Source: Clostridiales bacterium
GTDB lineage: Bacteria > Bacillota > Clostridia > Christensenellales > Aristaeellaceae
NCBI GenBank assembly: GCA_004557125.1
Contig: SFET01000010.1
Span: 1 to 57,360, forward strand
Direction: 5' to 3'
Length of the DNA: 57,360 bases
The notes beneath the pieces are model-generated. The model saw nothing but the letters and a program-made list of their open reading frames with translations, was not told the origin of the DNA and did no database searches. A program made the position numbers and the translations under genes. Positions 36,599-44,836 of the stretch are shown here, one piece after another (position 1 is the first letter of the stretch; each line of letters begins with the position of its first letter).

Positions 36599-36628
36599 TT
36601 GACAAATTCGGGAATTGTGCCTTATAAT
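36599..36628 (+). promoter_or_regulatory. Promoter of the sugar transporter operon
   Basis: TTGACA (36599-36604), 18 bases and TATAAT (36623-36628): both boxes are perfect with a near-optimal spacer. The upstream stretch 36421-36598 is AT-rich, far below the base composition of the neighbouring genes, and holds nothing else I can support. Confidence 0.9.
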
Positions 36629-36675
36629 AAAGCTACTTTAAAAAGTGGCTTTTAAAAGCTAACTTAAAAAGAGGA
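36628..36675. promoter_or_regulatory. Inverted and direct repeats at the sugar operon start, candidate ROK operator
   Basis: AAAGCTACTTT and AAAGTGGCTTT form an inverted repeat with one mismatch. AAGCTACTTTAAAAAG and AAGCTAACTTAAAAAG form an imperfect direct repeat about 28 bases apart. Both overlap the transcription start and precede the ribosome site. Such a position suits repression by the ROK protein encoded at 41455; the pairing is inference. Confidence 0.5.
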
Positions 36676-36685
36676 GGAAAAACAA

Positions 36686-37669
36686 ATGAGGAAACTGATC
36701 GCGTGTCTGGTTGTTCTGGTGATGGTACTTGGCTTTGCCACGGTATCCACCGCGGAAGCGGCTCCCTACAAGGTGGGCTTTGCGCTTCAGACCCTGGAAG
36801 TCGCTGTGTGGCAGCGCATGGTGAACGGCATGGAAGCGGCCGCCGCTGATCTCGGCGTCGAATTCCAGTGCATGGTTGCAAATTCCGACGTCTCCAAGCA
36901 GATTGCAAACATCGAGAACATGATTTCGATGGGCTATGATGCCATCATCGTGCATGTGTTTGACACCCAGGCGTTCGCAGACGTGGTGCAGTCCGCGCTG
37001 GATGCCGGCATCATCATTTGCGCATACGATGATACGATCGTCGATGCTTCCACGGGCGAGGCGCTGGACTATCAGTTCTCCTTCGTCTGCGACAACTACG
37101 AGATCGGCTACCGCGTAGGCACGATGGCTGCCGAGTGGACGCTGGCGACCTTCGATGATTCCTATGAGACGCTGCAGTTCGGCTGCCTGTGGCATCCGGA
37201 GTACAAGCTCCAGTGGGATCGCGTGGACGGCATCAAGGCTGCCCTTGCAGAGCTGGATCCCCGCGTGGAGATCGTTGAAGAGCTGGAAGGCCTGCTGGTT
37301 GAGGACGGCGTGACCGCTGCCGAGACCTGGATCCAGACCTATCCGGAACTGGCTGGCGTTGTGGCCACCAATGACACCTGCCTGCAGGGCTTTGCTGAGG
37401 CCTGGTCCGCTGCCGGCAAGGACGTGAGCGACGAGCACTTCGGCATGTTCGGCAATGACGGCGTTCAGGATGCCATCGACATGGTCGCTGCCGGCCAGAT
37501 CATCCGCGGCGACGTTGGCCTGGATGTTTACAACGGCGGCTATCAGACCGTTGAGGCCTGCGTTGCATGGCTGAACGGCGAAACCACCGAAGACGTGATC
37601 ATGCCCATGATCAACGTCACTGAGGACAGCGCATCCGAATGGATCAACGATCCCACCCTGTACGGCTGA
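36686..37669 (+). CDS. Sugar/polyol ABC transporter binding protein (RbsB family)
   Basis: A 327-residue secreted binding protein of the Peripla_BP_4 (ribose-binding) family. The signal peptide (1-25, site AEA/APY) has no lipobox cysteine at all. The mature part opens YKVGFALQTLEVAVWQRMVNG, and ANSDVSKQIANIENMISMGYDAIIV follows in pieces typical of the family. A tryptophan-rich site (WHPEYKLQWDRVDG) replaces the usual hinge region sequence. It is the first gene of the operon, separated from the ATPase gene by a strong hairpin. The substrate is probably a pentose or polyol, as a sorbitol-dehydrogenase-type gene follows. Confidence 0.9.
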   Translation: MRKLIACLVVLVMVLGFATVSTAEAAPYKVGFALQTLEVAVWQRMVNGMEAAAADLGVEFQCMVANSDVSKQIANIENMISMGYDAIIVHVFDTQAFADVVQSALDAGIIICAYDDTIVDASTGEALDYQFSFVCDNYEIGYRVGTMAAEWTLATFDDSYETLQFGCLWHPEYKLQWDRVDGIKAALAELDPRVEIVEELEGLLVEDGVTAAETWIQTYPELAGVVATNDTCLQGFAEAWSAAGKDVSDEHFGMFGNDGVQDAIDMVAAGQIIRGDVGLDVYNGGYQTVEACVAWLNGETTEDVIMPMINVTEDSASEWINDPTLYG

Positions 37670-37701
37670 TCGATCGCGAAAGCTGGGCGGTAAACAATCG
37701 C

Positions 37702-37740
37702 GAAGGTCCATATCGTAGAAGGTCTACGATATGGACCTTC
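37702..37740 (+). promoter_or_regulatory. Intergenic 18-bp hairpin after the sugar-binding-protein gene
   Basis: An 18-bp perfect stem (37702-37719 with 37723-37740) with a 3-base loop lies 32 bases after the stop codon. It has only TTG as tail, so it is unlikely to stop all transcripts. It probably protects the binding-protein mRNA from 3' decay. Confidence 0.75.
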
Positions 37741-37853
37741 TTGAAAGAAGAAGTGCGAATGCGAAATGGCAGTCGCAGCGAGCGGCGGCATTTCAGGAGT
37801 GACGCCGGTATTCTTCCCAGGGAAGGGCGAATACGGACCAACGGAGGAAGAAG

Positions 37854-39347
37854 ATGGAGAGCGGGAAGAAGACGATCCTTTCGTTGAAGAACATATCCAA
37901 GCACTATCCGGGCGTTCAGGCGCTGGATGATGTTTCCATTGACTTTTACGAGGGAGAAATTCACTGCATTGTAGGTGAAAATGGCGCGGGCAAGTCCACG
38001 CTGATCCGCATGATTTCCGGCGCAGAGGAGCCGGACAGCGGCACAATTGAGTTTTGCGGAAAGGTCTACAATTGCATGGCGCCGAAGCTCTCGCGCGAGC
38101 TGGGCATCGACGTCATCTATCAGGAATTCAATCTGGCAGAGGACCTCTCTGTCGCGGAAAACATCTTTCTGGGCCACGAGGTGCGCAAGAACGGGCTCGT
38201 GGACAAGAAGCGGCTCAACGATATGGCCGCGGAGATCCTGAAGGAAATGGATGTCAAGCTGGATACGCGCAAAGAGGTGGGAGAACTCTCCGTATCCTAT
38301 ATGCAGTTTGTTGAGATTGCAAAATCCCTTTCGAGAGACATCAAAGTGTTGATCATGGACGAACCGACGGCGCCTCTGACCGAGAACGAGGTGGACAAGC
38401 TCCTGCAGCTTGCCGTTCGGCTGAAGAACAAGGGCTACACGATTGTTTATATATCCCACCGCATGAATGAGATTTTCCGGATCGGCGATCGGTACACGGT
38501 GCTGCGGGACGGCAAGAAGATCATCACCGATGAAATTGCCAATACGAACATGGCGGGTATGATCTCGCACATGGTGGGCAGGGAGATGGCCATCTCCTAT
38601 CCGCAGCGCACGCACGAAATCGGTCCTGTGGTGTTCGAAGCCAGACACATCTATTCTGAGGCCGTGCAGGACATCTCCTTCCAGGTGCACGCCGGCGAGA
38701 TTCTGGGCTTCGGCGGCCTGGTGGGTGCGGGACGCACGGAGACCATCCGTGCAATCTTCGGCGCGGATATGATGTATGAGGGTGAAACGCTGCTGGAGGG
38801 CAAACCGATTCAGATCCGCCATCCCAAGGAAGCGGTCGAGTCGGGCATCGGATTTGTCACGGAGGACCGCAAGCGGCAGGGTCTGCTGCTGGAGGACTCC
38901 ATACAGCGCAACGTTTCCCTGCCGATCCTCAAGCGGCTGTCGCGGAGCATGGTGGTCAATCGCAGGGAGGAGAAGAAGATCGCGGAGAAGATGCGCGAGA
39001 TCCTGCACATCAAGACGCCCACGGTGGAAGCCAATGCGAATTCTCTCTCCGGCGGCAACCAGCAGAAGGTCGTTCTGGCCAAGTGGCTGGCGGCCGACTG
39101 CAAGGTTATCTTCATGGATGAACCGACGCGCGGCGTGGATGTGGGCGCCAAGGCGGAGATCTACAAGCTGATGAATGAGCTTGCAAAGTCCGGAATTGCG
39201 ATCGTCATGGTGTCCTCGGAGATGGAGGAGTTGCTCGGCATGTCGGATCGGCTCATCATGCTGCACGAGGGAAGGCAGATGGCCGAATTGAAGCGCGAAG
39301 ACTTCAGCCAGGAGACGGTCATGCGGTATGCATCCGGCATCGCATAA
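37854..39347 (+). CDS. Sugar ABC transporter ATPase (RbsA/MglA family)
   Basis: A 497-residue double ABC ATPase. The N-terminal domain has GENGAGKST (Walker A), a variant signature LSVSYMQFVEIAKSL, and LIMDEPTAPLTENEV. The C-terminal domain has the degenerate Walker A GLVGAGRTE normal for this family, with LSGGNQQKVVLAKWL and IFMDEPTRGVDVGAK. Length and order match RbsA/MglA. AACGGAGGAAGAAG precedes the start. It energises the permease at 39369. Confidence 0.93.
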   Translation: MESGKKTILSLKNISKHYPGVQALDDVSIDFYEGEIHCIVGENGAGKSTLIRMISGAEEPDSGTIEFCGKVYNCMAPKLSRELGIDVIYQEFNLAEDLSVAENIFLGHEVRKNGLVDKKRLNDMAAEILKEMDVKLDTRKEVGELSVSYMQFVEIAKSLSRDIKVLIMDEPTAPLTENEVDKLLQLAVRLKNKGYTIVYISHRMNEIFRIGDRYTVLRDGKKIITDEIANTNMAGMISHMVGREMAISYPQRTHEIGPVVFEARHIYSEAVQDISFQVHAGEILGFGGLVGAGRTETIRAIFGADMMYEGETLLEGKPIQIRHPKEAVESGIGFVTEDRKRQGLLLEDSIQRNVSLPILKRLSRSMVVNRREEKKIAEKMREILHIKTPTVEANANSLSGGNQQKVVLAKWLAADCKVIFMDEPTRGVDVGAKAEIYKLMNELAKSGIAIVMVSSEMEELLGMSDRLIMLHEGRQMAELKREDFSQETVMRYASGIA

Positions 39348-39368
39348 AATACGCGGGAGGTATTGACA

Positions 39369-40334
39369 ATGGCATTTCTGAAACTGTTCCGGAAATACGG
39401 TGTGTTCATCATCCTGATTGCGCTGATCATCGTCTTTACGATCATCAATCCGGTGTTCTTCTCCGTCAACAACGCAATCAACCTGTCGAAGCAGGTCGCC
39501 ATCATGGGCATCATGTCCGTCGGCATGACGCTGACGCTGCTGACCGGCGGACTGGACCTCTCCATGGGTTCCATCGTCTCCTTTGAGTGCGTTACGGTCA
39601 GCATGTACGTCACGCAGATGGGCATTCCCGCGCCGCTTGCGATGCTGATGGGCATCATTTCGGGCACGATCATCGGCCTGATCAACGGCATCCTCATTGC
39701 GAAGGTCAAGGTTCCGGCGCTGATCATGACGCTGGGCATGCAGATTTTCCTCTCCGGTCTGACCTTCACGATCTGCGGCGGTCTGCCGGTCTACGGCGTC
39801 CCGGCGAGCCTGAAGTTCATTGCGCAGAAGAATCTGTTTGGCGTGCTTCCCCTCTCCGCACTGATCATGGTTGTGGTGCTGCTCATCGGCGCATTCATCC
39901 TGAACAAGACTTACTTTGGCCGCTATCTCTATGCGGTCGGCAGCAATGAGGAGGCCACCAAGCTCTCCGGCATCAACACCGACAAAATCCGCATCCTGGC
40001 CTACACGCTCTGCGGCGCCATTGTTGGCATCGCCGGCGTCGTGATGCTTGCCCGCGTGGGCAGCGGCCAGCCGGCGGCGGGCGAGGGCTACGAGACGGAC
40101 GTTCTGGCTGCCTGCGTGCTGGGCGGCATCAGCCTGAAGGGCGGCAAGGGCCACGTCGGCAAGGCGTTCATCGGCATCCTGATCATGGGCGTGCTGAGCA
40201 ACGGCATGTCGATCGCCGGTATGGGCGATTTCCAGCAGCGCATGGTCAAGGGACTTGTGCTGATTCTGGCGGTCGTGATCGACTGCATGCAGTATGTAAA
40301 AGTTCGTAAAAAGGTAAAAGAAATAACGAAATAG
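39369..40334 (+). CDS. Sugar ABC transporter permease (RbsC family)
   Basis: A 321-residue permease with about nine to ten hydrophobic segments. MGIMSVGMTLTLLTGGLDLS near residues 49-68 is the RbsC hallmark, followed by GLINGILIAKVKVPALIMTL and YAVGSNEEATKLSGIN. The ATG at 39369 has GGGAGG nine bases upstream; a TTG two codons earlier is less likely. It lies 21 bases after the ATPase gene. Confidence 0.92.
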   Translation: MAFLKLFRKYGVFIILIALIIVFTIINPVFFSVNNAINLSKQVAIMGIMSVGMTLTLLTGGLDLSMGSIVSFECVTVSMYVTQMGIPAPLAMLMGIISGTIIGLINGILIAKVKVPALIMTLGMQIFLSGLTFTICGGLPVYGVPASLKFIAQKNLFGVLPLSALIMVVVLLIGAFILNKTYFGRYLYAVGSNEEATKLSGINTDKIRILAYTLCGAIVGIAGVVMLARVGSGQPAAGEGYETDVLAACVLGGISLKGGKGHVGKAFIGILIMGVLSNGMSIAGMGDFQQRMVKGLVLILAVVIDCMQYVKVRKKVKEITK

Positions 40335-40360
40335 TCATATTTGGAAAACAAGGAGGAACT

Positions 40361-41407
40361 ATGATAATGAAGAACATTACTGCTTATATGAAGGATCCTT
40401 GCACGATGTACTTCAAGGAGATCCCGGTTCCGGAGGCAGGCCCGCAGGACGCGATCGTGAAGATTGAAAAATGCGGCATCTGCGGATCGGATGTGCACTA
40501 CTATCAGCATGGTCGCATCGGCGATTACATCGTCCAGGGTGAATTCACGCTGGGACACGAGGTGGCCGGAACCGTCGTGGCTGTCGGCAGCGAAGTGGCC
40601 GATCTGAAGGTGGGCGATCGCGTCGCCCTTGAGCCGGGCGTGGGCTGCGGGCACTGCGAGCGGTGCAAGACGGGCAAGTACAACCTCTGCAAGGACGTCA
40701 TCTTCTTTGCAACTCCGCCGGTGCAGGGCGCGCTGCAGAACTATGTGCGGCATCCTGCGAACATGTGCTTCAAGCTCCCGGACAACGTGTCCACGACTGC
40801 GGGCGCGCTGGTGGAGCCCCTCTGCGTGGGCCTGCACGCCTGCAAGCAGGGTGGCGTGACGCTCGGACAGAGCGTGATCATTCTGGGCGCCGGCTGCATC
40901 GGCCTGTGCGCGCTGCTCTCTGCAAAGGCCCTGGGCGCCTCCAACGTCATCGTCATCGATCTGTTTGAAAAGCGTCTGGAGTTTGCGAAGAAGCTGGGCG
41001 CAAATGAAGTGATCGATGCGTCCAAGGAGGATACCTTTGCGCGCGTCGAGGAGCTGCTGGGCGGCAAGGGCGCGGATGTGGTGATCGAATGCGCCGGATC
41101 GGCAAAGACGATCCACCAGACGCCCTTCTTTGCGAAGCTGGGCGGCACGGTTGTGCTCACCGGCATCGCTGTGGAGAGCGAGCTGCAGTACAATTTTGCA
41201 CAGGTCATGTCCAAGGAGCTGACGATCAAATCGGTATTCCGCTATCGGAATCTGTATCCCACCGCCATCGCGGCGATTGCGGATGGTACGATCGATATTG
41301 AGCAGATCGTGACCCATGTGTTCAGGTTTGAGAACACGAAAGAGGCATTTGATACCGTGATCGCGGATGCAAAGAATGTCGTCAAGGGCGTCATTTCCTT
41401 CGAATGA
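40361..41407 (+). CDS. Zinc-dependent sorbitol/xylitol dehydrogenase-type alcohol dehydrogenase
   Basis: A 348-residue medium-chain dehydrogenase. Catalytic zinc ligands are in CGICGSDVHYYQHG and GHEVAG. The structural-zinc cysteines are all present (CGHCERCKTGKYNLC). The NAD-binding Rossmann motif is GAGCIGLCALLSAKALGA, and the acidic residue after the second strand (VIDLFEKRL) favours NAD over NADP. It should oxidise a sugar alcohol to its ketose in the cytoplasm. No kinase is present in the operon, so the product is handled elsewhere. The start could be ATG 40361 or 40367; AGGAGG lies 4 or 10 bases before them. Confidence 0.88.
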   Translation: MIMKNITAYMKDPCTMYFKEIPVPEAGPQDAIVKIEKCGICGSDVHYYQHGRIGDYIVQGEFTLGHEVAGTVVAVGSEVADLKVGDRVALEPGVGCGHCERCKTGKYNLCKDVIFFATPPVQGALQNYVRHPANMCFKLPDNVSTTAGALVEPLCVGLHACKQGGVTLGQSVIILGAGCIGLCALLSAKALGASNVIVIDLFEKRLEFAKKLGANEVIDASKEDTFARVEELLGGKGADVVIECAGSAKTIHQTPFFAKLGGTVVLTGIAVESELQYNFAQVMSKELTIKSVFRYRNLYPTAIAAIADGTIDIEQIVTHVFRFENTKEAFDTVIADAKNVVKGVISFE

Positions 41408-41454
41408 TCGGAATGATGCGGGCAGTTTTCCAAAGATAAAGTGAGGAATGGATT

Positions 41455-42573
41455 GTGGCAGTTGAGAAGGTTGACATCAAGCGAATCAATCGTAACCGGG
41501 TGTTCCGCTGTTTGTTGGACGGAAAGACGCGAACGACGGCCAATATTTCGAAAGATTTGTCAATCAGCCTTCCGACTGCCGCAATGCACATCAATTCCCT
41601 GCGACAGGAGAATCTGGTTCTGGAATGCGGACTTCAGGAATCCACCGGCGGCAGATGCGCCAAGACGTTTGCCTGCAACGCGGGCGCTTTTGTGGGCTGC
41701 GGCATTGATATTACCCACTCCATCATTACCATCGTGATCGTGGATCTGTGCGGAAACATCGTGGATTTCGAAAAGATCATGCATGCGTTTGCACCGGAAG
41801 AGGCCTATCTGCAGATGCTGAACAGCTCGCTGAGCAACCTACTGCAGAAGAATGGAATTCCCCGCGAGCGGGTGCTCGGGCTGGGAATCAGCCTGCCTGC
41901 CATCATCGATGGCGACGGCAGGATCTGCGACACCGCCTTCGCTGTTTCCCTTCCGGACAATTTTCAGGCGGAGATTCAGCGGAATCTGCCGTACCGACTC
42001 TGGTACGTCAATGATGCCAGCAGCGGCGGCTATGCGGAATTCTGGGGAATCCGGGAGCGGGAGAACCTGTTCTATCTGAGCCTGAGCAGCTCGGTGGGCG
42101 GCGCCGTTCGCATTCACAATCGCGTGTTTGACGGCGACGATTTCCGCAGCGCCGAGATCGGTCATGTCTCCATGGTGATTGGTGGAAAGCCCTGCTATTG
42201 CGGACAGCGCGGATGCGTCAACGCTTACTGCTCCAGCGACAATCTCTCCGATGGTGGAACCGTAGGATTGGAGCGCTTTTTCCGGGATCTGGAGGCGATG
42301 GATGCGGATTGCATGCGCAAGTGGGACAGCTATCTGGACTATCTCGCGGTGGCCATCAAGAACATTCGCATGCTCTACGACTGCGATGTCATCATCGGCG
42401 GAAAGGTGGGACGCTACATTCCCAGGTACATCCCCGAGCTCACGCGCCGTGTGCAGGCGTTGGATTCCTTCCATCGCATCGGCGATTGCATTCTGCCCTG
42501 CAAGTACAGATCCAAGTCCTCCGCCGTGGGTGCAGCGCTGATTCACATCGACAGATTCATTGAAAACGTATAG
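41455..42573 (+). CDS. ROK family transcriptional repressor
   Basis: A 372-residue NagC/XylR-type regulator. The winged helix covers residues 8-60 (VFRCLLDGKTRTTANISKDL, then SLPTAAMHINSLRQENLV). The ROK sugar-kinase-like domain follows. It includes the zinc site CYCGQRGC (247-254) with upstream His237 in EIGHVSM, and Asp187 in YVNDASSGG. The effector site is thus intact, so it probably binds the sugar or polyol taken up by the operon. The start is GTG, with GTGAGGAATGG upstream. It is the last gene before a terminator and may repress the promoter at 36599. Confidence 0.88.
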   Translation: MAVEKVDIKRINRNRVFRCLLDGKTRTTANISKDLSISLPTAAMHINSLRQENLVLECGLQESTGGRCAKTFACNAGAFVGCGIDITHSIITIVIVDLCGNIVDFEKIMHAFAPEEAYLQMLNSSLSNLLQKNGIPRERVLGLGISLPAIIDGDGRICDTAFAVSLPDNFQAEIQRNLPYRLWYVNDASSGGYAEFWGIRERENLFYLSLSSSVGGAVRIHNRVFDGDDFRSAEIGHVSMVIGGKPCYCGQRGCVNAYCSSDNLSDGGTVGLERFFRDLEAMDADCMRKWDSYLDYLAVAIKNIRMLYDCDVIIGGKVGRYIPRYIPELTRRVQALDSFHRIGDCILPCKYRSKSSAVGAALIHIDRFIENV

Positions 42574-42581
42574 TGGCGAAT

Positions 42582-42610
42582 CGCCCGGCAGTTTGCCGGG
42601 CGGTTTCCTT
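42582..42610 (+). terminator. Terminator after the ROK gene
   Basis: CGCCCGGC (42582-42589) and GCCGGGCG (42595-42602) pair around AGTTT and are followed by GTTTCCTT. Confidence 0.85.
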
Positions 42611-42680
42611 GTTCCAGGATTCTGCCTCGCAGCTGTCATTGCAAAACGGGGGCAATTGCAGGATTCAAAGAATATTTATG

Positions 42681-42709
42681 CTGACACAGGAAGCAATCTG
42701 TGGTATAAT
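42681..42709 (+). promoter_or_regulatory. Promoter of the DprA-like gene
   Basis: CTGACA (42681-42686), 17 bases, TATAAT (42704-42709): eleven of twelve consensus bases. Confidence 0.82.
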
Positions 42710-42766
42710 GAATACGCATCGCAGCACATTTGTCTGCGGGCAGCACCTGTGGAAAGGAGGATGCGC

Positions 42767-43726
42767 GTGAATTATTCCGATGATGCATTTGTAACGATGC
42801 TGCTGTCCATGGCATTGTCGCCCAACAAGGAGGAATATGCGCGGCCTTACAGCACGCAGGAGCTCAAGCGACTGGAGGAGCGGGTGCACAAGAGCAGCCT
42901 GTTCCACATCGGCAAGCTGATGAACGTGGATATCAGCGGCCTGATGTTCAAGCTGGACATCTCTGAGGAGGAAGCCTACCGCATCTTTACGCTGCTCAAC
43001 CGCAGCGTGCAGCTGTCCTACACGGTGGAAAATTACCTGCGCCAGGGCATCGAGGTGGTCACCTGCCACAACGAGGAATATCCCCAGCGCCTGAAGCGGC
43101 GCATGGAGGATGCTGCGCCGCCGGTGTTCTACCGCTGCGGCAACGCGGAACTGTTGTCGCGGCCGATGCTGGCCATCGTGGGCATCAGCGGCGTCAAGAC
43201 CAGCCCGGAGGTGCGGGATTCCATCGAAACCCTGGTGCGCAACGGCACGCGCCTGGGCTATACGATTCTCACCGGCGGCGAGCTGGGCGTATCCCGGGTG
43301 GCGATGAACTTTGCCCTGGAGTACGGCGGCACGCTGGTGGAGGTGCTGGGCGGCGACATGGCGGCCCATGTGCACGAGGACGGCATCGCGGAGCTGCTGG
43401 CTGTGGGACGCGCGGCGGTGATCTCCGTGGAGCACCCCGAGGCGCTGTTCACCGTGAGCCACGCCATCGCCCGCAACAAGCTGCTGTTCTCGCTGGCGGA
43501 GGCGGCCTTCGTGTTCAACACCGACGGCAAGCGCGGCGAACTGGACGCCATCCGCAACCGCTACTGCGACTGGATCTACGCCTGGATCGGCTATGCCAAC
43601 AATCAGCCGCTGATCGCCCGGGGCGCGATCGCTGCGGGCAACATTCCGGAGATGGATTTTGACGCCCTCAGCCGCCACTGGAAGAACAGCCAGTCGGAAC
43701 AGATGAGCCTGTTCGACATGCTCTGA
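42767..43726 (+). CDS. Divergent DprA/Smf-like protein
   Basis: A 319-residue protein. The N-terminal 110 residues are helical and unlike the usual DprA SAM domain (MNVDISGLMFKLDISEEEAYRIF). The C-terminal part is a Rossmann/SLOG-like domain with DprA layout: QGIEVVTCHNEEYPQRLKRR, PPVFYRCGN, LAIVGISGVKTSPEVRDSIE, TILTGGELGVSRVAMNFALE, VEVLGGDMAAHVHEDGIAEL, then HAIARNKLLFSLAEAAFVF. In ordinary DprA the second of these reads GSR and the third SGLARGIDAAAH; both differ here, so DNA or partner binding may have changed. The start is GTG at 42767: AGGAGG abuts the ATG at 42761 with no spacing, but sits six bases before the GTG. It has its own promoter and terminator. Confidence 0.75.
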   Translation: MNYSDDAFVTMLLSMALSPNKEEYARPYSTQELKRLEERVHKSSLFHIGKLMNVDISGLMFKLDISEEEAYRIFTLLNRSVQLSYTVENYLRQGIEVVTCHNEEYPQRLKRRMEDAAPPVFYRCGNAELLSRPMLAIVGISGVKTSPEVRDSIETLVRNGTRLGYTILTGGELGVSRVAMNFALEYGGTLVEVLGGDMAAHVHEDGIAELLAVGRAAVISVEHPEALFTVSHAIARNKLLFSLAEAAFVFNTDGKRGELDAIRNRYCDWIYAWIGYANNQPLIARGAIAAGNIPEMDFDALSRHWKNSQSEQMSLFDML

Positions 43727-43746
43727 TCCTGCTACAATCATACAAG

Positions 43747-43776
43747 CGGGCCGCATCCCATCGATGCGGCCCGTTT
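43747..43776. terminator. Terminator between the DprA-like gene and dapA
   Basis: An 11-bp perfect stem (43747-43757 with 43763-43773) with a 5-base loop and TTTGT on the plus strand. It lies between convergent genes and may serve both. Confidence 0.8.
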
Positions 43777-43777
43777 G

Positions 43778-44689
43778 TCATCCCGGGATGGTTCCATCGT
43801 TCCCGTCAATCAGCTGCAGGCGCACGAGCTCCTGCCGTAGCACAGCACGCCGCTCCGCATCCAGGGGAACCAGCGGCAGCCGCAGCACATCCTCGATCCT
43901 GTCCATCATGGACAGCGCCGCCTTCACCGGAATCGGGCTGACCTCGCTGAACAGGGCACGGATCAGCGGCAACAGCTGGTACTGCATGCGCCTGCAAGCG
44001 CCGGTTTCCCCCTTCAACCACAGCGACGTCAGCGCATGCACCTGCTCCGGAGCGACGTTGGCCGCCACGGAGATCACGCCCCGTGCGCCCAGCGCCATCA
44101 TGGGGAGCACCAGATCGTCGTTGCCGCTGTATATGGCGATGCCGTCACCCAGCAGTTCAAACAGGCGCATGATTTGGCTCGGGTTGGTTGCCGCCTCCTT
44201 GAAGCCGCACAGCAGCGGGTGCCGCGCCAGCTCCAGCATCACCTCCGGCGGCAGGTTCAGTCCTGTGCGCCCGGGCACATTGTAGACGATGATGGGAAGC
44301 TGTACGCTGTCTGCAATGGCGTTGTAGTGTTCGATCAACCCCGCATGGCTGGCCTTGTTGTAGTAGGGCGTGACCACCAGCAGGCCGTCCGCGCCCAGGC
44401 GCTGGGCTTCAATGGACTGTGCAATGGCGGTGCGGGTGGAGTTGCAGCCCGTGCCCACGTAGAGCGGCACACGGCCCGCACAGCGCGCCACCGCGCATTC
44501 AATGATCGCGCTGCGCTCAGAGGGGGTGATGGTGGAAGGCTCGCCGGTGGTTCCCAGCACGATCAGCGCGTCCGTTCCGGAGTCGATCTGCCAGTCGATC
44601 AACGCTTCCAGGCAATCGTAGTCCACCCGCTGCGCGCGAAAGGGCGTGACCAGCGCGGCGCCGCTGCCGTAAAACAGATTTCCCTGCAT
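43778..44689 (-). CDS. dapA: 4-Hydroxy-tetrahydrodipicolinate synthase DapA
   Basis: A 303-residue (beta/alpha)8 aldolase that condenses pyruvate with aspartate semialdehyde in the lysine, diaminopimelate and spore dipicolinate pathways. It has GTTGEPSTITPSER near residues 46-59, the catalytic tyrosine in YYNKASHAGL and VYNVPGRTG, and the Schiff-base lysine in LCGFKEA. The arginine of VPGRTG, which fixes the substrate carboxylate, is present. It stands alone, not in a dap cluster. Related aldolases (e.g. N-acetylneuraminate lyase) share the fold, but the motifs favour DapA. Confidence 0.92.
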   Translation of the reverse strand: MQGNLFYGSGAALVTPFRAQRVDYDCLEALIDWQIDSGTDALIVLGTTGEPSTITPSERSAIIECAVARCAGRVPLYVGTGCNSTRTAIAQSIEAQRLGADGLLVVTPYYNKASHAGLIEHYNAIADSVQLPIIVYNVPGRTGLNLPPEVMLELARHPLLCGFKEAATNPSQIMRLFELLGDGIAIYSGNDDLVLPMMALGARGVISVAANVAPEQVHALTSLWLKGETGACRRMQYQLLPLIRALFSEVSPIPVKAALSMMDRIEDVLRLPLVPLDAERRAVLRQELVRLQLIDGNDGTIPG

Positions 44690-44772
44690 GCTATCCCTCC
44701 CGAAGGATCGTTTCGGCTTAGTTTACTGCGGGATCAGGGAAATAAGAACCGACTATGGTCGATAAATAGGAC

Positions 44773-44823
44773 ATAAAAACAGACTTCGGTATGGAATTTG
44801 AATCCGGACCGAAGTCTGTTTTG
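44773..44823. terminator. Bidirectional terminator upstream of dapA
   Basis: A 13-bp stem (44778-44790 with 44808-44820) and 17-base loop. The minus strand continues TTTTTATG, so it ends the GNAT-GuaA-like operon, and the plus strand continues TTGTG. The remaining bases up to dapA show no strong promoter. Confidence 0.85.
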
Positions 44824-44836
44824 TGAGGGGCGATCG

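Noticed and set aside
36398..36685. Small gene in the AT-rich gap before the sugar operon
   Set aside because: No frame with a ribosome site and plausible composition; the region is explained by the sigK terminator and the promoter and repeats.
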